This document shows positions 17,474 to 26,039 of a stretch of 64,000 bases of DNA, piece after piece. The first letter of the stretch is position 1. Every line of letters starts with the position of its first letter. The notes beneath the pieces were generated by a model that saw only the letters and a program-made list of their open reading frames with translations, did not search any database and was not told the origin of the DNA. The stretch covers positions 16,399 to 80,398 of IMG/VR virus record IMGVR_UViG_3300023174_007844; one strand, written 5' to 3'. Made by a program: the position numbers and the translations under genes. The DNA is from a virus.

Positions 17474-18163
17474 ATGAAAACAATTTTTTTAAGCCCATCA
17501 GATCTAGCATTTTTACTAGATGATAGTCCTTGGGGATTTTATCAGAAGTATAATCTAGGCATCAAGCGGCCTCCAGTAATTATTCCACGTATCTTTACAG
17601 TAATAGATGTTCTTACTAAAGTTTGCTGTGAAGACAAGAATATGAAGGAATTAAATTCATCTTTTCCTGATGCAATTCTCACTGGAGCAGATCAATGGGT
17701 GAAAAGTAAGCCTATCGTAAATCCAGATTTTCCTGATGTCGAAATAATCCTTCGTGGAAAAATTGATGGTGTATTAAAATTTGCTGATGGATCTCATTCT
17801 GTCATCGATTTTAAAACTTGTGAAATTCAAGAAAAAACTTTGCAGAAATATGTCCGTCAATTATCTTGCTACAGTTATGCTATGGCAAATCCAAATTCTG
17901 CATCAGACTATTCTGTCAAAATTAATGACAAAATTGGTTTATTTGTATATGAACCAAATAAGTTTTCCATTGCTGAAGATGGATCTGCCAATTTGGGTGG
18001 AAAGCTTAAATACATTGAATACGATCTTGATTTAGATGCGTTTGCAGAATTTATCAAGAAAGAAGTGATTCCTCTAATTGCTGGCAAAGAACCACCGCCA
18101 ACAGATGATGATCCTTGTTGGGTGTATATAAAACAATTTGGATTTGAATACGAGGAAGATTAA
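17474..18163 (+). CDS. PD-(D/E)XK nuclease, RecB/Cas4-like
   Basis: 229 residues. The nuclease core is visible: Leu-Arg-Gly-Lys-Ile-Asp-Gly-Val near 96-103, Val-Ile-Asp-Phe-Lys-Thr near 111-117 (the D-x-K strand), and Gln-Leu-Ser-Cys-Tyr-Ser-Tyr (the Q-x3-Y helix). This fits RecB/Cas4-family exonucleases used by phages for end processing. No Fe-S cysteine cluster is evident. It is a singly transcribed gene with its own strong terminator. Confidence 0.82.
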   Translation: MKTIFLSPSDLAFLLDDSPWGFYQKYNLGIKRPPVIIPRIFTVIDVLTKVCCEDKNMKELNSSFPDAILTGADQWVKSKPIVNPDFPDVEIILRGKIDGVLKFADGSHSVIDFKTCEIQEKTLQKYVRQLSCYSYAMANPNSASDYSVKINDKIGLFVYEPNKFSIAEDGSANLGGKLKYIEYDLDLDAFAEFIKKEVIPLIAGKEPPPTDDDPCWVYIKQFGFEYEED

Positions 18164-18170
18164 AAACTGT

Positions 18171-18214
18171 ATCAGAATACTAAACAATAATAAGTTTAGT
18201 ATTCTGATTTTTTT
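18171..18214 (+). terminator. intrinsic terminator after nuclease gene
   Basis: 15-bp stem ATCAGAATACTAAAC/GTTTAGTATTCTGAT followed by a T-run. It shows that the next gene starts at 18219, not inside this hairpin. Confidence 0.85.
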
Positions 18215-18218
18215 AACT

Positions 18219-19169
18219 ATGAGAAAAAACATATCTACCTATAATCACAAGAAATTTGCTCAGTCTTCTAGTAATACAAAAGCAACGTTAGCTAGATTAA
18301 CTAATCCAGACTACATCAAGTCATTGTTGTTGCAACCAAATCTTGGTGACACATTTGCATATTTGTCATTTAGATATGTATTTAGTGACAATGAATTAAA
18401 TATCAAAGATAAAACAGAATTTGATAAAAAAATTTACACCAAAGATAATGTTGATAAATACATAAGATTTCTTGATGTTTTAAATAAAAAAATAAGATTC
18501 ACCGGAAGAGACAAAACAAGATTTGACAAAGGTATAGCTGCAGCTAAAGAACTTATAAACACAAAACTTAAGCAAGTAACTAATACAACTCCATCACAAC
18601 CACAACAACAAGGCGGATCTACAGTTGTTCCTGCAGGTTATGCAGCTCAACAAGTGCAAATAACACCTGAACAAGCCAATAAGCATTTAGGTGTCGTAAT
18701 TCCTACATTAATAACACTTTCAAAAGATAAAGAAAAAATAAGAGCATTTATATCAAGATATTCAATTGAAATTGACGATATTTTGTATGCAATGAATATT
18801 TTGAGAACAGATGCTAAGTATTATGGACAATATAATTCATATAACAAAGATTTATCTGAATTGTCTAAAATTTATTATGATTCTATGTTCCCTGCAGGAT
18901 GGTCAGTTGCTGGAAATTCTGTTTTTGTTCATGATGATAGAACCGTGGCCAATGAAATTTTGAAATTAATTCCAGAAGCAAAAACTAAGGGTGATGCTTT
19001 TACTAAAGCAAATGAAAAAATTAAAATTTTCCAAAATGAATTTCTCGATAAAAACCCCGGAAACACTGATATAGCGGAAATTGCCAATAAAATAAATAAA
19101 GAAATAGACAAATTTAATGGCGACAAAGTAAATGCAGAAAAGATGGGGCGACTTACAAGACTAAAATAA
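18219..19169 (+). CDS. hypothetical protein with short K-F-A-Q N-terminal tag
   Basis: 316 residues from the ATG at 18219, just after the terminator; a longer frame would run back through that hairpin into the previous gene. The N-terminus reaches Lys-Lys-Phe-Ala-Gln at residues 11-15, like the K-[I/L]-A-Q end of the tags elsewhere in the window. A Gln/Pro-rich linker lies near 125-140. The remainder is helical and unrecognised. Possibly a packaged virion protein (inference). Confidence 0.65.
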   Translation: MRKNISTYNHKKFAQSSSNTKATLARLTNPDYIKSLLLQPNLGDTFAYLSFRYVFSDNELNIKDKTEFDKKIYTKDNVDKYIRFLDVLNKKIRFTGRDKTRFDKGIAAAKELINTKLKQVTNTTPSQPQQQGGSTVVPAGYAAQQVQITPEQANKHLGVVIPTLITLSKDKEKIRAFISRYSIEIDDILYAMNILRTDAKYYGQYNSYNKDLSELSKIYYDSMFPAGWSVAGNSVFVHDDRTVANEILKLIPEAKTKGDAFTKANEKIKIFQNEFLDKNPGNTDIAEIANKINKEIDKFNGDKVNAEKMGRLTRLK

Positions 19170-19204
19170 AGGGCAATTTTTAATAATTGTTAAAATAGAA
19201 AATT

Positions 19205-20101
19205 ATGTTTACAAAAGAATTTATTAAAATTAGTAAAGTGCTTGATGAATATGGTTTACATAGACAAGCTGATAATTTATTGAAAATTGCCCAACTTGCT
19301 ACTGATCCAAAAAAATTTTATGGACCTACACAAACAGATACAGTAAAGATTAATCCTGATGATTTTGTTAATTATAAAAGTTTAGTATCAACAAAAACAG
19401 ATCTTCAAAATAAAATAAATAGCTTAAAAAAGGGTGATAATACAGATAAAAATGTAGCTCTCAGTTTAGCAACCGAATTAACAAATTCATATAAAAATAA
19501 TAAAATAGATTATTCTTCATACAAAAAACTAATTCAAGACTTAAATTCAAAAGCAAAAGCAAATGATTACAAAATACAAGATGCAGTTGCTATTGGCCCA
19601 ATTAATCCACGAGCTTATCCTGATCCAAGCACAATAAATGAAACAGCTTCGCAAGGTCGTGGTAGAACTCAAAATCCTGACGGATCTTTCACTGATCAGA
19701 ATATACCTATCCAGCTTGCTTCACCTTTTGAAGGAGTAACAGGCAAAGGAGAAACAGCTTTTCCAAATAGAGAGTACAGAAACTTACCTGAATTACAAAA
19801 AGATTGGAATGATTATTTTACAAAGCCTGAATTCAAAAATTCAATACAACAAAGAATTGATGAGATACAAGCAAATGATATAAAGAATAATACAAAAACT
19901 GACACAAGCAAATTAAAAGCGTTGTTAGATAAATCAAATTCTCCAGATGGATTGCAAGTGGGTGATTTTGGAAATGCTGAAGAAACAACCGTGTGTGATA
20001 GTACAGGGAAGTGTGAAAAAGTGAAATATGCGCCAAATAATACATTGCCTACACAAATTTATGGCACAGAATCTAATCCAACTTTTAAGCCTAACAGATA
20101 A
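19205..20101 (+). CDS. tagged hypothetical protein (long N-terminal helical tag)
   Basis: 298 residues. Residues 1-30 are a clear copy of the recurrent tag: Ile-Ser-Lys-Val-Leu-Asp-x2-Gly, then Gln-Ala-Asp-Asn-Leu-Leu-Lys-Ile-Ala-Gln. The body is low in hydrophobics and rich in Lys, Asn, Asp and Thr, so it looks extended or disordered. A TAAAAT hexamer lies 8 nt before the ATG. No enzymatic motif. Candidate internal virion protein. Confidence 0.7.
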   Translation: MFTKEFIKISKVLDEYGLHRQADNLLKIAQLATDPKKFYGPTQTDTVKINPDDFVNYKSLVSTKTDLQNKINSLKKGDNTDKNVALSLATELTNSYKNNKIDYSSYKKLIQDLNSKAKANDYKIQDAVAIGPINPRAYPDPSTINETASQGRGRTQNPDGSFTDQNIPIQLASPFEGVTGKGETAFPNREYRNLPELQKDWNDYFTKPEFKNSIQQRIDEIQANDIKNNTKTDTSKLKALLDKSNSPDGLQVGDFGNAEETTVCDSTGKCEKVKYAPNNTLPTQIYGTESNPTFKPNR

Positions 20102-20105
20102 TAAA

Positions 20106-20297
20106 ATGCCAAAACCATTACATGATTTAGTAGATAAATTATTAGATAATCCTGATTTTTATCCAGAAAAATCTAAAGATGATAGAGAATCTACAGCTTG
20201 GGCAATTGCATATTCAGATTATAATAAAAATAAGAAAAGAAAAAAGAAATCATTTAATTTAAAAGAATATCGTACAGCACAAAAACCAGATCAATAG
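20106..20297 (+). CDS. small basic hypothetical protein
   Basis: 63 residues from the ATG at 20106, 4 nt after the preceding stop. Has a Lys/Arg-rich run near residues 41-49. Its C-terminal codons form the left arm of the following terminator. Possibly nucleic-acid binding. Confidence 0.65.
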   Translation: MPKPLHDLVDKLLDNPDFYPEKSKDDRESTAWAIAYSDYNKNKKRKKKSFNLKEYRTAQKPDQ

Positions 20298-20310
20298 ATC
20301 TGGTTTTTTA
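20281..20310 (+). terminator. intrinsic terminator
   Basis: Stem AAAACCAGATC/GATCTGGTTTT with loop AATA and a T-run. Confidence 0.88.
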
Positions 20311-20312
20311 TT

Positions 20313-20318
20313 TATAAT
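20313..20318 (+). promoter_or_regulatory. -10 element TATAAT, 6 nt before ATG
   Basis: TATAAT followed by AGTTTT and then the ATG of the glycosyltransferase gene. The predicted transcription start falls at the start codon, so the mRNA would be leaderless. Confidence 0.7.
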
Positions 20319-20324
20319 AGTTTT

Positions 20325-21032
20325 ATGACAAAACTATCGCTTATTATGCTTACAAACACTGTAAATAGTGATATTTACAGGATGACACAAAATGCATTAG
20401 ATTCTCTTCATAATTCCATTGGATCTGAGAATTTTAATGTAGTGTTGGTGGAATCAAACAAAGATAGAGAATGGGATTATCGTCATGTAAACTTTTATCT
20501 TAAACCGCCAATTGATTTTAATTACAATACATACTTAAATATAGCAATTGAAAACTGTGATTCTGAATATATTGGGATTGTAAATAATGATGTAAATTTC
20601 CATAAAGATTGGTGGGTCAAAATGGAAGCAGCTATGATTAAGCATGAACTTGACACAGCTTCTCCTAGATCACCCACTGAACAAAATGGAATTGTTCCAA
20701 GAGCTGAGATTAAACACAGATTTACTCCTGAAACTATGGTGAGAGTGGGATTTGAACTTATCATTAATTTTTGTGGATGGTGTTGGATTATGAAGAAAGA
20801 AGTGAAGGATTGGCTCTTTCCCTTAGATGAACAATTTGCTTTCTTTTTCCAAGACAACGATATTATTATGAGATTACAAGAAAAAGGCTGCAAACATGGA
20901 ATGGTTGCAGCTTCAAAGGTAGATCATTATGGGCAAAAATCTCATGGAACATTCAAGGATCAAGAAGAATACATGAAAAATACATTTGCTTTAGAAAAGA
21001 ATTTTATAGAAAAATGGAGGCATCGAATGTGA
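20325..21032 (+). CDS. GT2-type glycosyltransferase
   Basis: 235 residues. The GT-A fold pattern is visible: Leu-Ser-Leu-Ile-Met-Leu-Thr at the start, then Ile-Gly-Ile-Val-Asn-Asn-Asp-Val near 83-90 in the position of the DxD metal-binding loop, and Phe-Phe-Gln-Asp-Asn-Asp near 180. Likely transfers a nucleotide-activated sugar to a phage or host acceptor. It is a single-gene unit with its own promoter and terminator, as expected for a moron-type gene. Confidence 0.8.
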   Translation: MTKLSLIMLTNTVNSDIYRMTQNALDSLHNSIGSENFNVVLVESNKDREWDYRHVNFYLKPPIDFNYNTYLNIAIENCDSEYIGIVNNDVNFHKDWWVKMEAAMIKHELDTASPRSPTEQNGIVPRAEIKHRFTPETMVRVGFELIINFCGWCWIMKKEVKDWLFPLDEQFAFFFQDNDIIMRLQEKGCKHGMVAASKVDHYGQKSHGTFKDQEEYMKNTFALEKNFIEKWRHRM

Positions 21033-21043
21033 TGCCTCCATTT
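21012..21043. terminator. bidirectional terminator between convergent glycosyltransferase genes
   Basis: 13-bp stem AAATGGAGGCATC/GATGCCTCCATTT between the convergent genes ending at 21032 and 21048. Confidence 0.75.
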
Positions 21044-21047
21044 AGTT

Positions 21048-21965
21048 TTACTTATTGAGTAATGACAATTCTTTCATTACGTGTTCAGCAAGTGCTTTTG
21101 TGGTGTTGTATGTCTTCATATGATTCATTACTTCGGATTGGAAATATTCATAATTCTGATCAAGCCACTTTGGATCATTCTTGTCAAAGAAAGCAATCTT
21201 AGTCAATAATGCCTTTGGAAAACGCATCATAGAATATCTTGGACAATTCATGATATCTGGGAACAAAGGAATACATCCATTTCCCATAATTTCATAATGT
21301 CTCAAACAATCCCATCCAGCTTTAGGCATAGTGAAAGCATACTTGGAGAACATGTAATCCTGATAATAATCTGCTTCATTATTGAAAACATAAGTCTTCT
21401 TATCGCGAGGATCACTGTGAGCAATACGACGTTCTTTCTTTTGACCAGCATTTACTTTGTTAGTTGGAAAAGCAAAGCTAATTGGTAGAACGTGTTGCAT
21501 ATATTCTTGAAGATGAACTTGCTTTTGGTCAGGATATAATTCACGCTTAAAGTAAACTACACCATCCTTGACTCTTTCTTCAAGGAACAAGTTAGTATCT
21601 TCGCCATCAACAAAAACAATTTTCTTCTTGTCATAATTTTCAAGTACAAGTTGAAGATGTTCTTGACAACGCCAGATACTTCCATAAACTACATAATCAA
21701 AATACTTGTTACGAATCTTCTTAGTAATGTCTTCACGATCAGCATTGTCAGAAGTGATGTTTCGGCAAATTGTAAAACCACGACCATATTCAGTGGCCAA
21801 TTGTTCATCAGAATAGTCTGAATAAAGATGAAATCTCTTATTACAATCAACTACATCATCGCCAAAAAGCTCCTTGAGTCCAAGAAGCAAACAGTCATCT
21901 TGATAATCAGTTAGCCAAGGAAATTGCTCTGATCTTTGGTTTCCAGAAATATATAGAATCTTCAT
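21048..21965 (-). CDS. exostosin/GT1-like glycosyltransferase
   Basis: 305 residues from the ATG at 21965 (a GTG five codons upstream overlaps the -10 element). It opens Met-Lys-Ile-Leu-Tyr-Ile-Ser-Gly, a Rossmann-type first strand. The C-terminal motif Tyr-Glu-Ile-Met-Gly-Asn-Gly-Cys-Ile-Pro-Leu-Phe is the donor-binding Glu loop seen in GT-B enzymes. The substrate is unknown. TACAAT lies 6 nt before the ATG. Confidence 0.72.
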   Translation of the reverse strand: MKILYISGNQRSEQFPWLTDYQDDCLLLGLKELFGDDVVDCNKRFHLYSDYSDEQLATEYGRGFTICRNITSDNADREDITKKIRNKYFDYVVYGSIWRCQEHLQLVLENYDKKKIVFVDGEDTNLFLEERVKDGVVYFKRELYPDQKQVHLQEYMQHVLPISFAFPTNKVNAGQKKERRIAHSDPRDKKTYVFNNEADYYQDYMFSKYAFTMPKAGWDCLRHYEIMGNGCIPLFPDIMNCPRYSMMRFPKALLTKIAFFDKNDPKWLDQNYEYFQSEVMNHMKTYNTTKALAEHVMKELSLLNK

Positions 21966-21971
21966 ATAAGT

Positions 21972-21977
21972 ATTGTA
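21972..21977 (-). promoter_or_regulatory. -10 element TACAAT, 6 nt before ATG
   Basis: Read on the minus strand: TACAAT-ACTTAT-ATG. Predicts a leaderless transcript. Confidence 0.6.
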
Positions 21978-21992
21978 CACTCCGAAGCAAAA

Positions 21993-22547
21993 TTACGCTC
22001 TCACTTCAATTGTACATTTTACATCAACTTCATAATCAATGCAAAGGTCAGCCAATTTATCTAGCAAATTCAACTGACCAATCATAATAAGATTCATAGG
22101 TTTTGGGTCTGATATAGAAATTAATTCTAAAGCTGTTTCAATTCTTTTTTTCAAAGCTACTGGGTTGTAAGATTTGTTTTTAGAAAGACTTAAAGAATAT
22201 AAAATAGGCAAAATATATTCATTAGTAATTTCTAATCTATTAGTGCCATCTTGAAGGTCACACATAAACAATTGAAAGCTATAAGCTACTAATGGTTTGT
22301 CTTCAATTATATATTCTCTGCAAAATTCATGATCGTAATTAAGCTCATATTTGAAGCTATTGTCTTTTAAGATCTTTTCCCATTCATTCATTGTTCTACG
22401 ATTATTCAATTCTAGAATATCTTGCAACAAAATGAGCATAATTGAGCTATAGTTTGATGGTGGAATTACTTGTCCTTTCCACAAAACATTTTCGGCACTT
22501 GGATGCTGTTTAATATCTGGTTCAAAAACTAAAAGTGTATAGCTCAT
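21993..22547 (-). CDS. hypothetical protein
   Basis: 184 residues, no recognised motif. A TAAAAT hexamer lies exactly 6 nt before the ATG, so it probably has its own leaderless promoter and follows the gene at 22568 only by position. Confidence 0.65.
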   Translation of the reverse strand: MSYTLLVFEPDIKQHPSAENVLWKGQVIPPSNYSSIMLILLQDILELNNRRTMNEWEKILKDNSFKYELNYDHEFCREYIIEDKPLVAYSFQLFMCDLQDGTNRLEITNEYILPILYSLSLSKNKSYNPVALKKRIETALELISISDPKPMNLIMIGQLNLLDKLADLCIDYEVDVKCTIEVRA

Positions 22548-22567
22548 AATCTTATTTTACATTAAGA

Positions 22568-23038
22568 TTATTCTGGGACAATTAGCTTCTCATATGTTTC
22601 AAAAAATTCCTGAGAAGCAATCCTGTACACTTCAAGATAATTTGGAGAAGGTGAAACAATATAATCTCCAGGCTTTAATGACATTAATCTGCCCCATTTT
22701 GCTACAAATTCAAGTTCAGAACCATAATATCTACAAGCAAGAATCTTACCTTTTGGGATGTAAATTGCACCTTGTTCATAATAATAGAAAAATTTATATC
22801 TACTAAACAACATATCAGAAGGAACGATATATTCTTCTTGACATTCTGTTTGTAAATTTTTCACTACAAAATCGCCTTCTTTTGCATAATTTGTAGTTTC
22901 CAATCCATCAGCGGTCCAAGTTTCTATATATTGATTTAATTGGGCAGGATAAGCATAAATTAAACAAGTTTTAAAATACTCTTGTCCATTGTCTCTTATT
23001 TCAGGAAAAAAATAAGAGTATGCTTCATCTTGTGTCAT
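22568..23038 (-). CDS. hypothetical protein with C-terminal Pro-Gly-Asp module
   Basis: 156 residues. The C-terminal half has Lys-Pro-Gly-Asp-Tyr-Ile-Val, Glu-Val-Tyr-Arg-Ile and Phe-Glu-Thr-Tyr-Glu, a pattern I associate with small phage proteins of unknown function. The start overlaps the stop of the Met-Trp-Tyr gene at 23038. Confidence 0.65.
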   Translation of the reverse strand: MTQDEAYSYFFPEIRDNGQEYFKTCLIYAYPAQLNQYIETWTADGLETTNYAKEGDFVVKNLQTECQEEYIVPSDMLFSRYKFFYYYEQGAIYIPKGKILACRYYGSELEFVAKWGRLMSLKPGDYIVSPSPNYLEVYRIASQEFFETYEKLIVPE

Positions 23039-23883
23039 CAGGATTCAAGCATTTGTTCGATATTGAAAAGATTAGTTCCGATATCTCTTAGATTGGTATA
23101 TATTTCTGTTAGCTTTTTTACTTGTTCTTCAGGAAGATTATTAGGATTTTCAGCAGTGTTTACCATACGATAATTTTCATCATAATTGCTTTTGACATCC
23201 CCAATTACAGAGGATATAAAACTTTGCATATCATCTAATTTTCTAGAAATTTCATCTACATTTAATTCTGATAATTTAGAAATTACTTCAGAATATTGAT
23301 CAGATGACGTGCCAGATTCATCTCCTAATTCAACTTCTGACCCTCTTCTAATATCTAATTCATCGCGGGTTATATCGTTTTTCTTAAGCCAATCTAATTG
23401 TTGTCTGGTAGGATTTGTGTAAATAGTTGCATTAGCTCTACCATTATTCAAGTTTATTCTCATAGCACCAGTGAGTTCAGAAAGTACGTGTCTATCAGAT
23501 CTATCTTTCAATGCTTCTGGATTTACACCTAATCTTGATAGTAAGTATTTATCAAACATTACGTGAGATCTTAAATTAGGAGTGACAGAACCATCAGGCA
23601 TTACGTAAAATGCTTCATATGGTGTGCTAAAATGTGTGTGGGTTTCTCTTGATCCACTTACCCAAGGACTAGATTGATCAAATTCAGACATAATTTTAGA
23701 AATTTCTGAATTGATAGCTGCAACCATTTCTTGTTCAGATCCATACTTTTCAATTAATTTTCTTTTGATTGTATCTGCATCATCAGTTGATGGATCTATA
23801 TAAGATTTAGAACGAAGCTCATTTTGAATAATTTGTTCTGCTTCTTCTTTGGAAATCGCTTGTTTAATAAATGAATACCACAT
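23038..23883 (-). CDS. Met-Trp-Tyr-tagged hypothetical protein
   Basis: 281 residues from the ATG at 23883, chosen because TATATT lies exactly 6 nt upstream and the protein then starts MWYSFIKQA like four others in the window. A longer frame would extend through the upstream gene's terminator. The body has a His-rich spot (Thr-His-Thr-His) near 78 and a C-terminal coiled coil. No enzyme family recognised. Confidence 0.7.
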   Translation of the reverse strand: MWYSFIKQAISKEEAEQIIQNELRSKSYIDPSTDDADTIKRKLIEKYGSEQEMVAAINSEISKIMSEFDQSSPWVSGSRETHTHFSTPYEAFYVMPDGSVTPNLRSHVMFDKYLLSRLGVNPEALKDRSDRHVLSELTGAMRINLNNGRANATIYTNPTRQQLDWLKKNDITRDELDIRRGSEVELGDESGTSSDQYSEVISKLSELNVDEISRKLDDMQSFISSVIGDVKSNYDENYRMVNTAENPNNLPEEQVKKLTEIYTNLRDIGTNLFNIEQMLES

Positions 23884-23904
23884 ACCAATAATATACTGGA
23901 AGAA

Positions 23905-23934
23905 ATAAAAAAGACCCTGATTATTCAGAGTCTT
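23905..23934 (-). terminator. intrinsic terminator
   Basis: Minus-strand stem AAGACTCTGA/TCAGGGTCTT (one G-T pair) then a T-run, ending the operon at 23921 just before the next promoter. Confidence 0.75.
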
Positions 23935-24475
23935 GATTGAAATCAAACTTTTGCTGTCCAGATATCAAACTATCTAATTTTTCACTAGTATCACAGCCAT
24001 AATTCATAATATTCTTAAAAGATTGGATTTCTTTACTTGACAAATCTAAATTGAAATGCTTTATTGCTACTTTGATATTTTCTTCCATTTCGTCAGGTGT
24101 AAATATCGAATTGTGAATAGCAAACATTCCACTATCAATTCCTAAGCTATAAGATTCAGGACCAAAATTAAACTTATAATAAAGCAAATGTCTATAAGAT
24201 CCACCTTCTTTATAATAATTTTCAAAAATCATATTAGTGATATGGAAAAATAATAACAATTGATTATCTGTTTCTAAAGATTCAAAATATTCTTTAGCTT
24301 TTTGCTTGTATTCTTCTATAGCTTTTATTTCCATCTCAAAAAATTCTTTATATTCTTCAGAGTTCAAATAGTCAGTAAATGATTTATAACTTTTTCCATT
24401 TATATCTGGCATTGGATTACCTGTACTTTCTCGTATTGAATCTTCTTTGCGTTGTCTAATTTCTTCCCAAGTCAT
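23921..24475 (-). CDS. hypothetical protein, end of accessory operon
   Basis: 184 residues, helical, with many Glu/Lys/Tyr residues. No motif recognised. It begins 1-2 nt after the FeoA-like gene and is followed by a terminator, so it closes the operon that runs from about 25.3 kb. Confidence 0.68.
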   Translation of the reverse strand: MTWEEIRQRKEDSIRESTGNPMPDINGKSYKSFTDYLNSEEYKEFFEMEIKAIEEYKQKAKEYFESLETDNQLLLFFHITNMIFENYYKEGGSYRHLLYYKFNFGPESYSLGIDSGMFAIHNSIFTPDEMEENIKVAIKHFNLDLSSKEIQSFKNIMNYGCDTSEKLDSLISGQQKFDFNQDSE

Positions 24476-24476
24476 A

Positions 24477-24698
24477 TTAATCTTTTACAGGTTCAATATG
24501 AATACACTGGGCTTCTTCTTTTCTCAATGCAATATGACTTTCTCTGCAGTTTACAACCATCATATTTGTATGTTGTTTGTTGAGAATTTTTATTTCACAA
24601 CCAGGATTAAAACCTAATTCGGAAAGTCTTGTTCTGACAGTTCCGCATATTGATTCAATCCTATAAGTTTCACCAGCATAACCATCAAACAAAGTCAT
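24477..24698 (-). CDS. FeoA-like (SH3-fold) domain protein
   Basis: 73 residues from the ATG at 24698, 1 nt after the previous stop; a TTG start six codons earlier is possible. The FeoA pattern is clear: Gly-Glu-Thr-Tyr-Arg-Ile, Arg-Leu-Ser-Glu-Leu-Gly-Phe-Asn-Pro-Gly-Cys-Glu-Ile-Lys-Ile-Leu, and Ala-Leu-Arg-Lys-Glu-Glu-Ala near the end. In bacteria FeoA assists the FeoB iron transporter, and the same fold ends DtxR/MntR regulators. No feoB or regulator is nearby, so its job in a phage is unknown. Confidence 0.75.
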   Translation of the reverse strand: MTLFDGYAGETYRIESICGTVRTRLSELGFNPGCEIKILNKQHTNMMVVNCRESHIALRKEEAQCIHIEPVKD

Positions 24699-24699
24699 T

Positions 24700-25146
24700 T
24701 CACCACCACAATTCAAACCAAAGTTTAGAAAGATATTCTACCGCTAAACGAACATCATCAGTAAGTTTTTTTCTTTCTTCGATATCTACTGAATTGAAAT
24801 ATTGGTCTGTAGCATAATAATTTTCAAAAGCTTGTACGATAAATCTCAACTTTTCGTAATAAGATTCTTCAGTTTCACCATTTGCAATTCCATTATTTAC
24901 ATCCATAAATCTTTTCAATCTAGGAATAATAAATAATGCCATAGTGCGATCTAAATGCCAAGTTTCTGTGTCATCAAAACCATTTAAAAATCTTTGCTGA
25001 CGATGTTGTTCTTTTCGTTCTGAATCTTTTTCGTAAACATCATCAGCAACACTAAAGCAAATATTCTCAAGACCCTCTGGCTTTATAGATAATTGCAAGA
25101 AGTCTTTTGATTTCTTCTGGGTCGATTTTGATTCTTTTTGGCTCAT
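24700..25146 (-). CDS. conserved phage hypothetical protein
   Basis: 148 residues. The motif Gly-Phe-Asp-Asp-Thr-Glu-Thr-Trp-x-Leu-Asp-Arg followed by Phe-Ile-Ile-Pro-Arg-Leu-Lys-Arg-Phe belongs to a protein family I recall as frequent in phage genomes but without assigned function. The Lys-rich N-terminus (2-16) is probably disordered. Confidence 0.75.
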   Translation of the reverse strand: MSQKESKSTQKKSKDFLQLSIKPEGLENICFSVADDVYEKDSERKEQHRQQRFLNGFDDTETWHLDRTMALFIIPRLKRFMDVNNGIANGETEESYYEKLRFIVQAFENYYATDQYFNSVDIEERKKLTDDVRLAVEYLSKLWFELWW

Positions 25147-25148
25147 CT

Positions 25149-25343
25149 TTATCGCTCATTTTCTTCTTTATTGGCTATATCGTAATAATTCATACCATTA
25201 CGTAAGCACCAAACTGAAAGAGCGCCTAAAAGAAAATCTGATGGCAATGTCCCAGTGGTTTTCCATACATGAGTTATAGCTACCAGAGCAACTACATACC
25301 AAAGTAAACCTGCAGCCTTGTTGTTGTCAATTTTATCTTGCAT
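25149..25343 (-). CDS. small membrane protein
   Basis: 64 residues with one clear hydrophobic segment (residues ~12-27) and a second weaker one (37-48). TATAAT lies 7 nt before the ATG, making it the probable first gene of the operon ending at 23.9 kb. Confidence 0.7.
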   Translation of the reverse strand: MQDKIDNNKAAGLLWYVVALVAITHVWKTTGTLPSDFLLGALSVWCLRNGMNYYDIANKEENER

Positions 25344-25361
25344 AATATTTATTATATCATA

Positions 25362-25390
25362 AAAAAAGAAGGCTGTAAAGCCTTCTTTTT
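25362..25390 (-). terminator. intrinsic terminator
   Basis: Stem AGAAGGCT/AGCCTTCT with A and T tracts, just after the gene ending at 25389. Confidence 0.85.
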
Positions 25391-25631
25391 ATTTACTGAA
25401 TTCTTGAAAGTATGGGCATTTTTGATAGCCAGAACCATCTCGTACCCATCCATTACCTTTGCAAGTTTCTTTGCCTTTCCCCAGACATTCACAAACTCCA
25501 ATTGGTTTACCATTTCTGATAATCATATTGTCAATTTTAGCTTGCTCTTCTGGTGTAAGGTCTAGAAATTCAGCAATAGATCCAACACGAAATCCAGCTT
25601 CTTCTAAACGCTTCTTTTTCTCATCAGTCAT
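25389..25631 (-). CDS. small protein with HigA/XRE-like motif and Cys cluster
   Basis: 80 residues from the ATG at 25631, overlapping the preceding stop by 8 nt. Ser-Ile-Ala-Glu-Phe-Leu-Asp-Leu-Thr-Pro-Glu-Glu resembles a motif of HigA/XRE-type proteins. Four Cys near the C-terminus (Cys-Glu-Cys ... Cys ... Cys-Pro) may bind zinc. A regulatory role is possible but not shown. Confidence 0.6.
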   Translation of the reverse strand: MTDEKKKRLEEAGFRVGSIAEFLDLTPEEQAKIDNMIIRNGKPIGVCECLGKGKETCKGNGWVRDGSGYQKCPYFQEFSK

Positions 25632-26037
25632 CGTATTCGTCTTCTTCATCATCAGATTCATCTAATGCTACTGCCAAATCTCCTGGTATTACGTCCCACA
25701 TAAAACCCTTATCTTCAAGAGTATCCGTATTCCAAGGTTCTAATTCTTCAAGCCATTCTCTATAATCTTGGTATTTCTCATTATAAAGATCTTGAAGAGT
25801 GTCAAAGTCCAATTGATATTCTTTGCCATAAAATTTCATAGCTTTGTCAAAATATCTACAATCAGAATCTATTTCAAGATAAGCATAGCCTTCTTCATTA
25901 AGAGGATCTCTGCTAGTGCCAAGGAAAGAATAATCACTAATAATGTCAATGATATTTAAATCACTTATAAGTTCAAGATCAACTTTCCAATAATCGTGTC
26001 TACCACAGTCTATAGCTTGAATTGTAACTTTTTCCAT
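25624..26037 (-). CDS. acidic hypothetical protein
   Basis: 137 residues with a strongly acidic tail (last 15 residues mainly Asp/Glu). Begins two nt after the HD-domain gene. Function unknown. Confidence 0.65.
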   Translation of the reverse strand: MEKVTIQAIDCGRHDYWKVDLELISDLNIIDIISDYSFLGTSRDPLNEEGYAYLEIDSDCRYFDKAMKFYGKEYQLDFDTLQDLYNEKYQDYREWLEELEPWNTDTLEDKGFMWDVIPGDLAVALDESDDEEDEYDD

Positions 26038-26039
26038 AA

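Noticed and set aside
20522-20893. 123-residue minus-strand ORF
   Set aside because: Antisense shadow of the GT2 glycosyltransferase.
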